This document shows positions 16,546-24,615 of a stretch of DNA of 43,437 nucleotides, piece after piece. The stretch lies in IMG/VR virus record IMGVR_UViG_3300044970_000702, positions 1 through 43,437 of that record; one strand, 5' to 3'. The notes below the pieces were generated by a model, which had not been told where the DNA came from, made no database searches, and worked only from the letters and a program-made list of their open reading frames with translations. The DNA is from a virus. The position numbers and the translations under genes were made by a program. Numbering within the stretch: position 1 is the stretch's first letter; every line of letters starts with the position of its first letter.

Positions 16546-16944
16546 TTATGCCCTCTGAATGCCACGCGGGTCTTGAACGACGGCTTCTACGCTGTCGTCA
16601 TTGATGATTCGGAACTCTTGTCCGTGGATCTTGATCCGAGTGCCACTGTTTGGGCGGACAAGAATGAAGTCACCCACCTTGCAGGAGGGGCCGGAGGGGA
16701 ACCGAATGGGGTCTTTGTAGCAGTCCGGGCCCATCTTCATGACGAACAGCACCGGGGAGAGAACCTCCTCGAAGTGCATCGTCTGACCGGCCTTCAGGAG
16801 CCCACTTTCATAGGACTCTTCGGACTTTGGCAGGACGCAGAGGATGTGATACGTCCTTGGATCGGGCACCTGACGGGCCTTTTCCTCTGGAGTTTGGGGT
16901 AGAACGGTTTCGCACTGCCCATCGGACAGGAGTAGCTCACTCAT
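16546..16944 (-). CDS. GroES-like co-chaperonin
   Basis: From ATG 16944 the product is 132 residues; a TTG at 16959 would add five. The C-terminal half follows the chaperonin-10 plan: a mobile-loop-like region with ESGLLKAGQ, then VLSPVLFVMKMGPDCYKD, then KVGDFILVRPNSGTRIKIHG and EFRIINDDSVEAVV. That last part matches the GroES pattern of GD-V-L-...-G-E-...-I-.-.-.-D-I-A-.-.. In the cell it would cap host GroEL and help fold the capsid protein, as T4 gp31 does. It lies between portal and scaffold, fitting that role. The IVL tripeptide of the GroES mobile loop is not obvious. Confidence 0.75.
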   Translation of the reverse strand: MSELLLSDGQCETVLPQTPEEKARQVPDPRTYHILCVLPKSEESYESGLLKAGQTMHFEEVLSPVLFVMKMGPDCYKDPIRFPSGPSCKVGDFILVRPNSGTRIKIHGQEFRIINDDSVEAVVQDPRGIQRA

Positions 16945-17134
16945 CTTCAGATCTTTCAAGTCGGTCTACGAGGTCGGTGATGTAAACATGAGCCTGCGAT
17001 AGACCTCGGATCTCGCCGGTCATGGACTTGTACTCAGAAAAGTCCCGTGCGCCGCCGGAGATGAGGGCTTGGGCGATTTGCTCGCGCCTGTCTTCAATCT
17101 CTTTTAGCACCACGGAGAACGCAGTGGTTGCCAT
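16937..17134 (-). CDS. Small conserved phage protein near portal
   Basis: The 65-residue helical protein begins MATTAFSVVLKEIEDRREQI and contains DFSEYKSMTGEIRGLSQAHV. This short helix hairpin with EYK...GEIRGL is a conserved protein next to portal genes in several phage groups. Its ATG is on the minus strand at 17134 and its end overlaps the GroES-like start by eight bases. Function unknown. Confidence 0.7.
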   Translation of the reverse strand: MATTAFSVVLKEIEDRREQIAQALISGGARDFSEYKSMTGEIRGLSQAHVYITDLVDRLERSEDE

Positions 17135-17203
17135 AAAGCTCCTTTCGGAGGTTTCAAGATGTCCGAAATGCCGTTTTTGGACGTTTTGGACTGATTTCAG
17201 TCA

Positions 17204-19615
17204 TTACTGGGTGGGTTTTGACTGTTGTTTCTGCTGAGAAGGGCGAACCATGGTCTTGACAAGGTCCGTCCGCAGCTTTTTGTCCGTCTGGGCAGCTTGT
17301 GACTGCAGTCTGGACTGTTCCTTGAGCATTTCAGCCTTGATTCGCTCTTGCTCAAGGGCGATTTTCTGTTGGGCAATCTGGAAATCCCGTTGACTATCAG
17401 CCTCCTTTCGCTGAAGTTCTTGTGCCCGAAGCTGAAGTTCAGCTTGTTGAAGCTGCAACTCAGGGTTTTGTGCCTGCTGTTGAGCCTGCTGCTGGGCAAA
17501 CATGGCTTGGTTTTGCACCATCGTCCTCTGGGCTGCCGCCGCGATAAGAGGAGCAAGTGCCTTTTCATCCTCCGGGGCGATGGGAGCGTTGTCTTCCTCG
17601 TCCAATTCTGGAAGAGGCACGCCCAACTGCATCTCAACCTGCGCCCGGTAGGCAAACGCCGCATGTTCTGCCATGTGAGCCATCAGCGCAGCCATCATTT
17701 GCTGAGACATGGGGTTCTGCCCCAGGACCGCAGCAATGTTCGGGTCTTGCATGAATGCCTGATGGGTAGCCATGTGGGCCTGATGATCCTGGTATGCAAA
17801 CGCCTTGACGGGCTGCATACGAAGGACAGCCATGTTCTCCGACACCGGATCCCTTGGCTTTTGATCATCGGAGGTCGGAACCAGCTTTTCTGCATCCTTG
17901 ATCCCCAAAACCTCCAGCATCTGCCTGTGGAGCTTGGGAAGGTCATAGATCTGAGGGGCGCCTTGGGCCAGTTGGAGGGCCGCTTGGTACTGCATGATCC
18001 GCTGGGCCATCGTGGCCGCATTGGGATCACTGACCGGGATCACCTCCACCATGTCGTAGTCGGACTGTTTCAACGACCTATTCCCACCCTCTGGGACATA
18101 GGAATACGCCGGCGACATGAAGTCCCTGATGATCTTCTTCAGGAGCTTGAACTCCATCCGAAGACTTGCGTGGACCCGGGCCTGGACGGCACTCATGGTC
18201 TTGAGTTGCCGCTCCAGGATAGCCAGGGTGGTCCCCACAGGAGCCTGGGCCGACATGTCGCTGACCTTCAGATCAGCGATGGCCGCGAGTCTTCGTCCGT
18301 CTTCCGTGATTCGATCCAAGAGAGCCGCCAGAACTTGGCTGGGCTCCTTGTACGGAAGGGGCATGATGTTCTCTTTGACCGTACCAGAAGGAACATCAAC
18401 ATCCCGGAACTCTCCAGGAGCAATCGGGGTGTCGTCTCCCTTGATTCTCAAGCCCCGAGCCTTCAGGCCCCCAGGGAGGTTGCTCAAGGTTCCCGCATCC
18501 ACCAGTTGCCTGATAAGGGAAGTGCCTGCTCGTGCGTATCCACCGATCAGATGGATGTAGCCCAAACCATACGCACCAAACCCAGGGATGTAGGTGTACT
18601 GGACGAAGTGCTGACGCTTCTGCTGTTTCTCGTCATCCTCTTCCCAGTTCCGCCGGATGGACAGAACGGTGTTGTTCCCCTTCTCAATGGTCACCACATA
18701 TGGGAGGGCAACGTCCTCTTCATACCCCGGGAGATCCAGGTCGGCATGGATCTCAAAGATCCGATACCGATCATCATCTTGAAGACTGAAGCCCTGCTCC
18801 TCTGCCTTCTTCTTCTCAATGTCCGTGAAGAACTGCGTGGGCTCTCCCAGCTCCACATCCCGGTAGAACCCGCTGACTTGTAGCTTACGGATCTCGTTCT
18901 TCGTCTTGCGCATCACATGAGTGACGCGCTCTGCCGTGTAAACGTTGGATGCGCCGTAGGGAATGATGAGATCTTCTGCCGGGACAAAGGGGGCGGCGGG
19001 GAGTGCCGTGTTGTCATCTGGGTAGATCTTCTTGAATGCCGCTCCTGAGAGGCCCAGGGAATACAGCATCCGCTCATGCTCTGACCTGTAGTCCACCATC
19101 TTCTCGGTCAAGGTGACGTTCATATCCTCCCGGACACGATCAGCCACCTCTTCCTTGACTCTGGTGATCTCCCCAATGATCTGGGTCTTGACCGGCCCTT
19201 GAGCGGGGAACGTTTCAACGATCATCTCTGACTGGAACCTGACAGCGGCTTCCGTCAAGAGGGGAGAGAAGACACCACAGGCCCCAGACCACGGCTCCGT
19301 CCTCTCTTCATACTTCATCCCCAAGACCTCCAGACCCTTGATGTACATCTCGGTCCAGTCTTTGCGGGAGTTGATGTCTGCGTCTACAAGCTCCACAAGC
19401 TCAGAGGCAAGAGAACTCAGTGCCCCCTCATCCATGAACTCTGCGAGGTTCGCCCCGAACTCTTCTGCTGTCTCTTCTTCTGGCTCAAGGACAACCTCCA
19501 GACCATCCATGCCGACGGTCACCTTGTCCGGGTTCTCAATCTCAATCTCCATGACGGACTCAGAAACCACCGGGATATCAGCAGGCACCATCGCCCGGTC
19601 AATGTTTGTTGCCAT
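17204..19615 (-). CDS. Portal protein (P22-type, large)
   Basis: I take ATG 19615, preceded by AAGGA six bases upstream, giving 803 residues; a TTG/ATG pair at 19639/19636 overlaps the terminase stop and would add eight. The portal core is recognisable from WTEMYIKGLEVLGMKYEERT, then SGACGVFSPLLTEAAVRFQS, DFMSPAYSYVPEGGNR and MVEVIPVSDPNAATMAQRIM. The final 150 residues are Q/A-rich coiled coil (QQQAQQQAQNPELQLQQAEL), as in the barrel extension of P22-like portals. Twelve copies would form the DNA entry ring at one capsid corner and bind the adaptor proteins encoded downstream. Confidence 0.85.
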   Translation of the reverse strand: MATNIDRAMVPADIPVVSESVMEIEIENPDKVTVGMDGLEVVLEPEEETAEEFGANLAEFMDEGALSSLASELVELVDADINSRKDWTEMYIKGLEVLGMKYEERTEPWSGACGVFSPLLTEAAVRFQSEMIVETFPAQGPVKTQIIGEITRVKEEVADRVREDMNVTLTEKMVDYRSEHERMLYSLGLSGAAFKKIYPDDNTALPAAPFVPAEDLIIPYGASNVYTAERVTHVMRKTKNEIRKLQVSGFYRDVELGEPTQFFTDIEKKKAEEQGFSLQDDDRYRIFEIHADLDLPGYEEDVALPYVVTIEKGNNTVLSIRRNWEEDDEKQQKRQHFVQYTYIPGFGAYGLGYIHLIGGYARAGTSLIRQLVDAGTLSNLPGGLKARGLRIKGDDTPIAPGEFRDVDVPSGTVKENIMPLPYKEPSQVLAALLDRITEDGRRLAAIADLKVSDMSAQAPVGTTLAILERQLKTMSAVQARVHASLRMEFKLLKKIIRDFMSPAYSYVPEGGNRSLKQSDYDMVEVIPVSDPNAATMAQRIMQYQAALQLAQGAPQIYDLPKLHRQMLEVLGIKDAEKLVPTSDDQKPRDPVSENMAVLRMQPVKAFAYQDHQAHMATHQAFMQDPNIAAVLGQNPMSQQMMAALMAHMAEHAAFAYRAQVEMQLGVPLPELDEEDNAPIAPEDEKALAPLIAAAAQRTMVQNQAMFAQQQAQQQAQNPELQLQQAELQLRAQELQRKEADSQRDFQIAQQKIALEQERIKAEMLKEQSRLQSQAAQTDKKLRTDLVKTMVRPSQQKQQSKPTQ

Positions 19616-19635
19616 GTCTTGTCCTTGTAAACGCA

Positions 19636-21132
19636 TCAATAATAACTGACGGGCCGTCTGTAAGCCATCTCATCAGGCTCATCCGAGGCAATGGAGATGA
19701 AGCCTCCCTTGCGGAACCTCATCAATGCCTGAGAGGCAGAGTCCGTCAAGTCATCATGCTCCCCATAGGGGAACTCTGCCATCTCTTCAGAAACCTCCTC
19801 CGCCCACCTCCGGTCAGGTCTCCAAACCATCCCAGAGGCAAACAGATCCACCACGGCATTCACCCGGGAGATCTTGTCCTGCCCTTTGTAGGGGGTGTAT
19901 TCAGAGACCGGGACTCCGGCCTTACGAAGCTCATACACCAAAGGAGCGCCAGCGGCTCTCTTTTCAATGATCGTCGTGTCAGGGCTCCATTCCCTGTAAA
20001 GCTCCACAGCCTTCCTCTTCAGGTCCGGGAACTCCATCCGCTGCTTCAACGCATCCAGAAGGATGATGTTGGGAACCATGTTCCCATGTCTATCCTCCCG
20101 GTCAAACACCCCCCAGGTGGTACATGCCGAGTAGTCAGCCCTGTTGGATGTCTCAAAAGCGGTGTCCCAAGACTGAATGATGTACTGGCACGGCGGAGGA
20201 CTCTCCCCCTCCCATATCTTCCAGTACTCCCTCTTAACTATCGCCCCCTCTTCCGAGGTTGGGTTCTGCTGGTACTGAGCCTCCCACTTGGCTACAGGGA
20301 TCTCAGCCTTGATCGACTCCAACTCCTCCTTCTTCCAGAACCCAGGCCACAAGGGAGTGCCAGAAGGAAGAATGGCCGGGAACTCAATGATCTCCCAGTC
20401 ATCAGTGCCATCTTTTGAAGAGTTCTTCAGGATCTGCCCGGTCAAGTCCTTCTTGGACCACCGGGTCATCACAACAATGATCGCTCCCCCAGGCTGTAAA
20501 CGCTGTCTCGGTCCAGAGGTGTACCACTCATACACAGCGTCATACACCGCAGGGTTCCCCTGCTTGGCCTCCTGCTCACTATGGGGATCGTCAATGATCA
20601 ACAGATCCGCACCCTTACCCGTCACCGCCCCACCAACACCGATAGCGAAGTAGTCCCCACCCTTGTCTGTGTTCCATCTCCCAGCAGCCTTCGAGTCACT
20701 GGAAAGCTGAGTCCCAAAGACCTTCTTGTAATCCTCCGACGAGACAAGGTTGCGAACCTTCCGGCCAAACCCCACAGCCAATTCCGCTGTATGTGCCGTC
20801 TGGATGATCTTCTTCTCAGGAAACTTCCCAAGGAACCAAGCAGGAAGCAGATACGAAGCAAACTCAGACTTGGTGTGTCTCGGAGGCATGTTGATGATCA
20901 GCCTCTTCAACTCCCCATTGGCAACCCTCTCGAAAGCATCAGCCATGATCTGATGATGCTTCCCAGAGATAAACACAGGCCACATCTGCTTGACAAAGAA
21001 CAGGAAGCTCTCCCGGCACCTCTGTACCCTGTCCATCTCAAGAAGAGCCTTGATCTTCTTCCTGTCCCCCTCCGACACCTTGTCCACTATCTGAAGATAA
21101 CTTGAGATCTCCTGCCTTGACAACAATGTCAT
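19636..21132 (-). CDS. Terminase large subunit (first of two)
   Basis: The 498-residue protein has an ATPase domain with a deviant Walker A, NMPPRHTKSE (residues 81-90), and Walker B LLIIDDPHSE (177-186), then a coupling motif region TRWSKKDLTG. The nuclease domain follows: SWDTAFETSNRADYSAC from 321, a middle with IIEKRAAGAPLVYELRK, and HDDLTDSASQAL near the end, giving the three acidic positions of RNase H-like terminases. It packages DNA into the head by ATP hydrolysis and cuts genome ends. It is 3 bases from the portal gene and in the usual order after the small subunit, so it is the terminase that matches this virion block. Confidence 0.92.
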   Translation of the reverse strand: MTLLSRQEISSYLQIVDKVSEGDRKKIKALLEMDRVQRCRESFLFFVKQMWPVFISGKHHQIMADAFERVANGELKRLIINMPPRHTKSEFASYLLPAWFLGKFPEKKIIQTAHTAELAVGFGRKVRNLVSSEDYKKVFGTQLSSDSKAAGRWNTDKGGDYFAIGVGGAVTGKGADLLIIDDPHSEQEAKQGNPAVYDAVYEWYTSGPRQRLQPGGAIIVVMTRWSKKDLTGQILKNSSKDGTDDWEIIEFPAILPSGTPLWPGFWKKEELESIKAEIPVAKWEAQYQQNPTSEEGAIVKREYWKIWEGESPPPCQYIIQSWDTAFETSNRADYSACTTWGVFDREDRHGNMVPNIILLDALKQRMEFPDLKRKAVELYREWSPDTTIIEKRAAGAPLVYELRKAGVPVSEYTPYKGQDKISRVNAVVDLFASGMVWRPDRRWAEEVSEEMAEFPYGEHDDLTDSASQALMRFRKGGFISIASDEPDEMAYRRPVSYY

Positions 21133-21331
21133 ATCGCCCTCTGTCCTTTGATATATATCCCTTGTCCCTCAGCGCCCCCACCAACCTGTACGTGCCGCCA
21201 CATGATCTGACCTTGCAGCCTATCGCTATCACCCTGTACGTCGGAACAACGCCCCATTTCCTCTTGTACGCCTCTATAAACTCCAGGACGAACCTCTGTC
21301 TCCTGGTCAACATACATCCGGCTTTTTCCAT
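21038..21331 (-). CDS. LexA-like winged-helix protein overlapping terminase
   Basis: The 97-residue protein begins MEKAGCMLTRRQRFVLEFIE and continues AYKRKWGVVPTYRVIA, then GTYRLVGALRDKGYISK. This is the pattern of the LexA N-terminal DNA-binding winged helix (LT-RQ-VL-FI ... PT-REIA ... V-R-L-ALE-KGYI). There is no LexA protease domain. A shorter start at the second Met (21313) is possible. The end overlaps the first 95 bases of the large terminase gene in another frame, which is long for this phage. Direct repeats upstream at 21421-21487 could be its operator; that link is inference. Confidence 0.6.
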   Translation of the reverse strand: MEKAGCMLTRRQRFVLEFIEAYKRKWGVVPTYRVIAIGCKVRSCGGTYRLVGALRDKGYISKDRGRYDIVVKAGDLKLSSDSGQGVGGGQEEDQGSS

Positions 21332-21583
21332 TTCTCAACATGACCGGGGGGTGTCTCTATATATATAGGGGGTGGGGGTCTGGAGGATGGGAATGAAAGG
21401 GGGTGGGCTGGATATTGGGGGAAATGTTTGAGTGGAATCGGGGTGAAATGTTTGAGTGGAATCTAGGGGAAATGTTTGAGTGGAATCGAGCGTAACGTGG
21501 CGGAGGGTGGTCATCGCAGCCCAGCCCCCCTCCCCCACCGGTGCCCTCCCGCTCACCCGCTCCCGTGTACACGCACCCGCGTT
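21332..21583. other. Non-coding gap between small terminase and winged-helix genes
   Basis: This 252-base gap holds the 24-bp repeats, a purine-rich tract with runs of G (21366-21420) and an alternating TATA run near 21356-21367. On the minus strand the TATA run could serve as part of a promoter for the winged-helix and terminase genes. I see no convincing gene here. Confidence 0.5.
21421..21487. repeat. Three 24-bp iteron-like direct repeats
   Basis: GAAATGTTTGAGTGGAATC occurs at 21421, 21445 and 21469, each copy identical over 19 bases and separated by 5 variable bases, so the period is exactly 24. They lie in a 252-base gap between the small terminase gene and the winged-helix gene, next to an AT run (TATATATATAG near 21358). 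Such arrays are replication iterons or operators. A minus-strand frame can read the repeats as DSTQTF peptides, but its codon content does not look coding. Confidence 0.85.
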
Positions 21584-22231
21584 TCAACGCTCGTCAGTGC
21601 CGGTCTTGCCCACTAGGCGCAGGTGCTGCGCGAGGTCGCGTCGCAGTGCATCGGGCGACGCGGTCTTGTCCTGCTGTTGAGGTGCTGATGTAAACGCGCC
21701 GGAGGCCTTGCCGAGCATTTCAAGGGCTCGCAGCCGTGTCGTGTCCGATGCCCCCTTACTCAACTCCACCAGACTCTTCAGCACATACCGTCTCGCCGCC
21801 GCCTGATCCTCCACCAGCGCCTCCTGGGTCTCATCCCATGCTGCCTGGATGATTGCCCGGATCCTTGGGTTCTTGCTCAGCCTGGACGCTGCGACGCTCA
21901 CTGCCTCATCTGATGCATGCGACCCATACGCTTGTCTGTACGCTGCGCGGAGGCCCATCCCCTCGATAACGCCTCTGGCGAAGGACAGTTGCTTCTGCGT
22001 CAGAGGACGCACCCTCCTGAAGTCAGGCGCTCCCCTTAGCTGCCCATCAGCCCTCTTCCCTGGTCCTGGTGATGTCCAGGCCGACTGTTCCGCTTCGCTT
22101 CCCTCCTGGCCGGGGCTTGATGCGTTTACACGCTCGAGGTCTTCCTCGGCCTGCTCCAGGGCAGCGAGTAGCTCCTCGGAGGTCGCTCGGCCCCTTCCCT
22201 CTCCCGGGCGCTGGTCTTTTCCTGGATGCAT
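21584..22231 (-). CDS. Terminase small subunit
   Basis: From ATG 22231 the product is 215 residues, with AGGG upstream; a TTG at 22255 would add eight. The middle has the classic Terminase_2-type helix-turn-helix: LTQKQLSFARGVIEGMGLRA then AYRQAYGSHASDEAVSVAAS and RLSKNPRIRAIIQAAWDE. An acidic glutamate-rich helix covers about residues 15-45 and a helical oligomerisation region follows the DNA-binding part. It recognises packaging-start DNA and recruits the large subunit. It is the first gene of the minus-strand virion operon, with a promoter at 22266-22294. Confidence 0.85.
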   Translation of the reverse strand: MHPGKDQRPGEGRGRATSEELLAALEQAEEDLERVNASSPGQEGSEAEQSAWTSPGPGKRADGQLRGAPDFRRVRPLTQKQLSFARGVIEGMGLRAAYRQAYGSHASDEAVSVAASRLSKNPRIRAIIQAAWDETQEALVEDQAAARRYVLKSLVELSKGASDTTRLRALEMLGKASGAFTSAPQQQDKTASPDALRRDLAQHLRLVGKTGTDER

Positions 22232-22265
22232 GTACAGCCCTGATGTTCTATCCAATGGTGTTCAC

Positions 22266-22294
22266 ATTATCCACAGGTTGTTCAAACAGAGCAA
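22266..22294 (-). promoter_or_regulatory. Sigma70-like promoter for the virion operon, overlapping a DnaA box
   Basis: On the minus strand TTGCTC (22294-22289), 17 bases, then GATAAT (22271-22266) match the -35 and -10 elements. The -10 lies inside the DnaA box at 22267-22275, so DnaA binding and polymerase binding would compete. A start near 22259 would give a short leader before the small terminase ATG. Confidence 0.6.
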
Positions 22295-22316
22295 GTTGTC
22301 CACAGGCTGTGGATAA
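22267..22316. other. DnaA box cluster, candidate replication origin
   Basis: Two perfect 9-mers TTATCCACA lie at 22267-22275 (plus) and 22308-22316 (as TGTGGATAA), with a one-mismatch copy TTGTCCACA at 22296-22304. The last two form an inverted repeat around GGC. Perfect consensus boxes in this spacing are the bacterial DnaA binding pattern, and the site lies in the only long divergent gap. Origin function versus DnaA-controlled promoter is not decided by sequence. Confidence 0.65.
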
Positions 22317-22437
22317 ACTCTTGACCCTTGGGTTTACTTGGTCTTCTGTCCCTGCTACTCACGCGTGCGGGCGCACGCATTCGTTGTCCGGCTGGCCGGG
22401 CCTTGTGCTGCTAGTGCAGTCCTCGCGCAACACCCTA

Positions 22438-22466
22438 TTGCAATTACCCGTTTAACACGGTATGCT
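22438..22466 (+). promoter_or_regulatory. Sigma70-like promoter for the SprT-like/AAA/VWA operon
   Basis: TTGCAA (22438-22443), a 17-base spacer and TATGCT (22461-22466) form a good promoter. Its -10 covers the upstream ATG at 22462, which supports the later start at 22528 for the first gene. Expected transcription start is near 22473. Confidence 0.65.
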
Positions 22467-22527
22467 CGCGGTGCCCGCAAGGGCCCCCGCAGCGAAGGTC
22501 GCAGCGGCGGCAGAACAGGAGTTCGAG

Positions 22528-23100
22528 ATGTCCTATCAGACCCGCGAGGAGTGGCTCACTGCCGCCCTCGGCATCATCCGGGACCGCGTGCCCGGCGTCG
22601 CGTCACGCGTGCGTGTCGCGTGCGGCTTCCCCTCGACCTACACCCGGTCCGGCACTCTGTCGGAGTGCTGGCCCGACCAAGCATCCCGGGACGGCACCTG
22701 GGAAGTTCTCATCTCCCCGACCGTCGCCCTCCCCACTGAAGTGTTCGCCCTGCTCCTGGGCAGCGTGCTGCATACCCTCCCGGGCGCTGCCTCGAAGACG
22801 TCCAACACCTACCGGGCGGCCTGCTTGGATGCTGGTCTGGCCCCCGCCGACGACGCGTGGAAGTCCCTGACCGGCACCGAGTACTTGTGGGAGGCATGCG
22901 GGGCAGACCTTGAGGCCATCGGGCCTTACCCCCATGCCGAGATCCAGGCCGGGACCAAGAAGGTCCAGACAACCCGCATGCTCAAGCTCACCTGCCCTCA
23001 GTGCGGCTACATCGTCCGCACCAGCGCCCGCTGGCTCGCCACCGGCGTTCCGACCTGCCACGACGGCGCCCAGTTCAATGTTGAGGAGTCCGCAGAATGA
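22528..23100 (+). CDS. SprT-like protein with zinc ribbon, degenerate metalloprotease core
   Basis: ATG 22528 has AGGAG six bases upstream and begins MSYQTREEWLTAALGIIRDR; the frame from 22462 would overlap the promoter. The product is 190 residues. Its C-terminus has the SprT-type zinc ribbon: LTCPQCGYIVRTSARWLATG then VPTCHDG. The segment where SprT proteins carry HExxH reads LLGSVLHTLPGA, keeping one histidine but lacking the expected catalytic glutamate. So the fold may be kept without protease activity. The stop overlaps the AAA+ gene by ATGA, so the two are translationally coupled. Confidence 0.65.
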   Translation: MSYQTREEWLTAALGIIRDRVPGVASRVRVACGFPSTYTRSGTLSECWPDQASRDGTWEVLISPTVALPTEVFALLLGSVLHTLPGAASKTSNTYRAACLDAGLAPADDAWKSLTGTEYLWEACGADLEAIGPYPHAEIQAGTKKVQTTRMLKLTCPQCGYIVRTSARWLATGVPTCHDGAQFNVEESAE

Positions 23101-24614
23101 ATTCAATCCAGGCCCAGGCCGCGCTGGCCTCCATCCCCATGCCTGCTCTGCTCGCTGCCTATCGGGCCCTGACGGGCGATATGGCATCGACCGTGTCCCG
23201 GTCCAAGGTCATCCAGTCCCTGGCATCACTGGTCGGCAAGGGTCAACTGACCGTTGACGACATCCGCAACAACGGTGCCCAGGCTGGCCGCGCCACGTTG
23301 GGTCGCGCCACGCCCGCATTCACCCCCCCAGCAGCCCCCGCCCTCGATGCCCGCGTCATGCAGCATGTAGCCGACGCGAAGGACGCAGCCGAGGCAGTCC
23401 GCCAGCAGGAGGAGGCATCCGCCCGAGCCCTGGCTGCCCGCATCGACGGGGTCGCTCGGGACATTGGATCCCTGGCCTCGACTGTGTCCGCCCGGGTGAC
23501 GTCCATCGACGGCACCATCGCAGACCTGGGCACCAAGATCGGCGCCCTGGCGACCGACCTGCGCAGGGTTGCGCGGTCCGATGCTGACCAGATCCAGACC
23601 CAGGTGGCCGAGGCAGTGTCTGCCGCACTGCGTCCGATCCTGGCGGTGATCGAGGAGCGCCCCGAGCTTGTCCCCCAGGTCGCCCAGGCTGCAGCAACTC
23701 CGGTCCTGGCCGACTGCGATGAGGTCTTCGGCCTCGATGTCCGCGACCCCCGGGGCGAGCCGCTGCGGTTCTCTGTCTACGCGCACCCCGAGGCGCCCGC
23801 GATTGACGGTCACCATCTCTGGACCGAACGCATGGTGCGCTACCTCGCCCTCGCCCAGGCTACCGGGCGAAATGTCTGGCTAGGTGGTCCCGCTGGCACG
23901 GGCAAGACACAGACCGTCGCGCAGTTCGCCGCCCGCACCGGACGCATGTTCCGGCGCTTTGTCTTCGACCGGCTGGCGACCCGCGAGGACTACCTCGGCG
24001 CCATCGGCCTGCAGCAGGGCTCGACCGTGTTTCAACAGGGTCCGGTGTTGGACGTTTACACCACGCCCGGTGCGGTCTGCCTGCTCGATGAGGTCGGCAT
24101 GGGCAATGCGAGCGCCCTGTCCAGCCTCAATGGCTGGCTCGAACCCGGCGCCCGCATGGCTTATGCCGACAAGGTCTGGCACCGCGCCGCAGGGTCGATG
24201 TTCTTCGCGTGCGACAACTCGCTCACCCAGGGTGACCAGTCTGGTAGGTATGCCGGGGTTGGACAGATGAACGTGGCCTTCGCTGACCGGTTCAGCTTTG
24301 TCGTGCCGATGACATACCTCGACCCCGACCAGGAGGCCGACGCTATCGCCCGGCACACTGGCTGCTCGGTCGCCCTGGCGCGGCACGTAGTCGATGCCCT
24401 GGCCGTTTGCCGCTCGAAGGTTGACAAGGGCGAGATCATCGACGCCCCGTCGATCAGACAGGCTATCGCCTTCGTCGAGGCGTGCCGGTTCCTGCCCGTC
24501 GCTGAGGCGTGGCAACTGGCGATCCTGGCCCGCCAGCCCGCCGAGTCCTCGGTCGCGCTGGCTGCGGTCTACGCATCCACCATCAGCGAATACCTGATCA
24601 TGCAGGAGGTCTGA
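23097..24614 (+). CDS. MoxR/CobS-type AAA+ ATPase
   Basis: The 505-residue protein has an alanine-rich, coiled-coil N-terminal half (residues 80-205, with ARIDGVARDIGSLASTVSAR) and an AAA+ domain: Walker A GGPAGTGKT at about 263-271 and Walker B LLDEVG at about 329-334, followed by FFACDNSLTQGD (sensor 1 region) and FADRFSFVVPMTYLDP. This is the MoxR/CobS class, which forms hexamers that remodel or metallate partners together with a VWA protein. The VWA partner is the next gene, one base after the stop. The N-terminal coiled coil is unusual for CobS. Cobalamin synthesis itself is not implied. Confidence 0.88.
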   Translation: MNSIQAQAALASIPMPALLAAYRALTGDMASTVSRSKVIQSLASLVGKGQLTVDDIRNNGAQAGRATLGRATPAFTPPAAPALDARVMQHVADAKDAAEAVRQQEEASARALAARIDGVARDIGSLASTVSARVTSIDGTIADLGTKIGALATDLRRVARSDADQIQTQVAEAVSAALRPILAVIEERPELVPQVAQAAATPVLADCDEVFGLDVRDPRGEPLRFSVYAHPEAPAIDGHHLWTERMVRYLALAQATGRNVWLGGPAGTGKTQTVAQFAARTGRMFRRFVFDRLATREDYLGAIGLQQGSTVFQQGPVLDVYTTPGAVCLLDEVGMGNASALSSLNGWLEPGARMAYADKVWHRAAGSMFFACDNSLTQGDQSGRYAGVGQMNVAFADRFSFVVPMTYLDPDQEADAIARHTGCSVALARHVVDALAVCRSKVDKGEIIDAPSIRQAIAFVEACRFLPVAEAWQLAILARQPAESSVALAAVYASTISEYLIMQEV

Positions 24615-24615
24615 C

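Noticed and set aside
17348-18883. 511-residue plus-strand frame opposite the portal gene
   Set aside because: It is antisense to a clearly recognisable portal protein; its sequence is arginine/leucine/histidine-rich with no domain.
21335-21556. Minus-strand frame with DSTQTF peptide repeats
   Set aside because: The repeat is explained by the 24-bp DNA iterons; the flanking residues are low-complexity P/S/T and no ribosome site is present.
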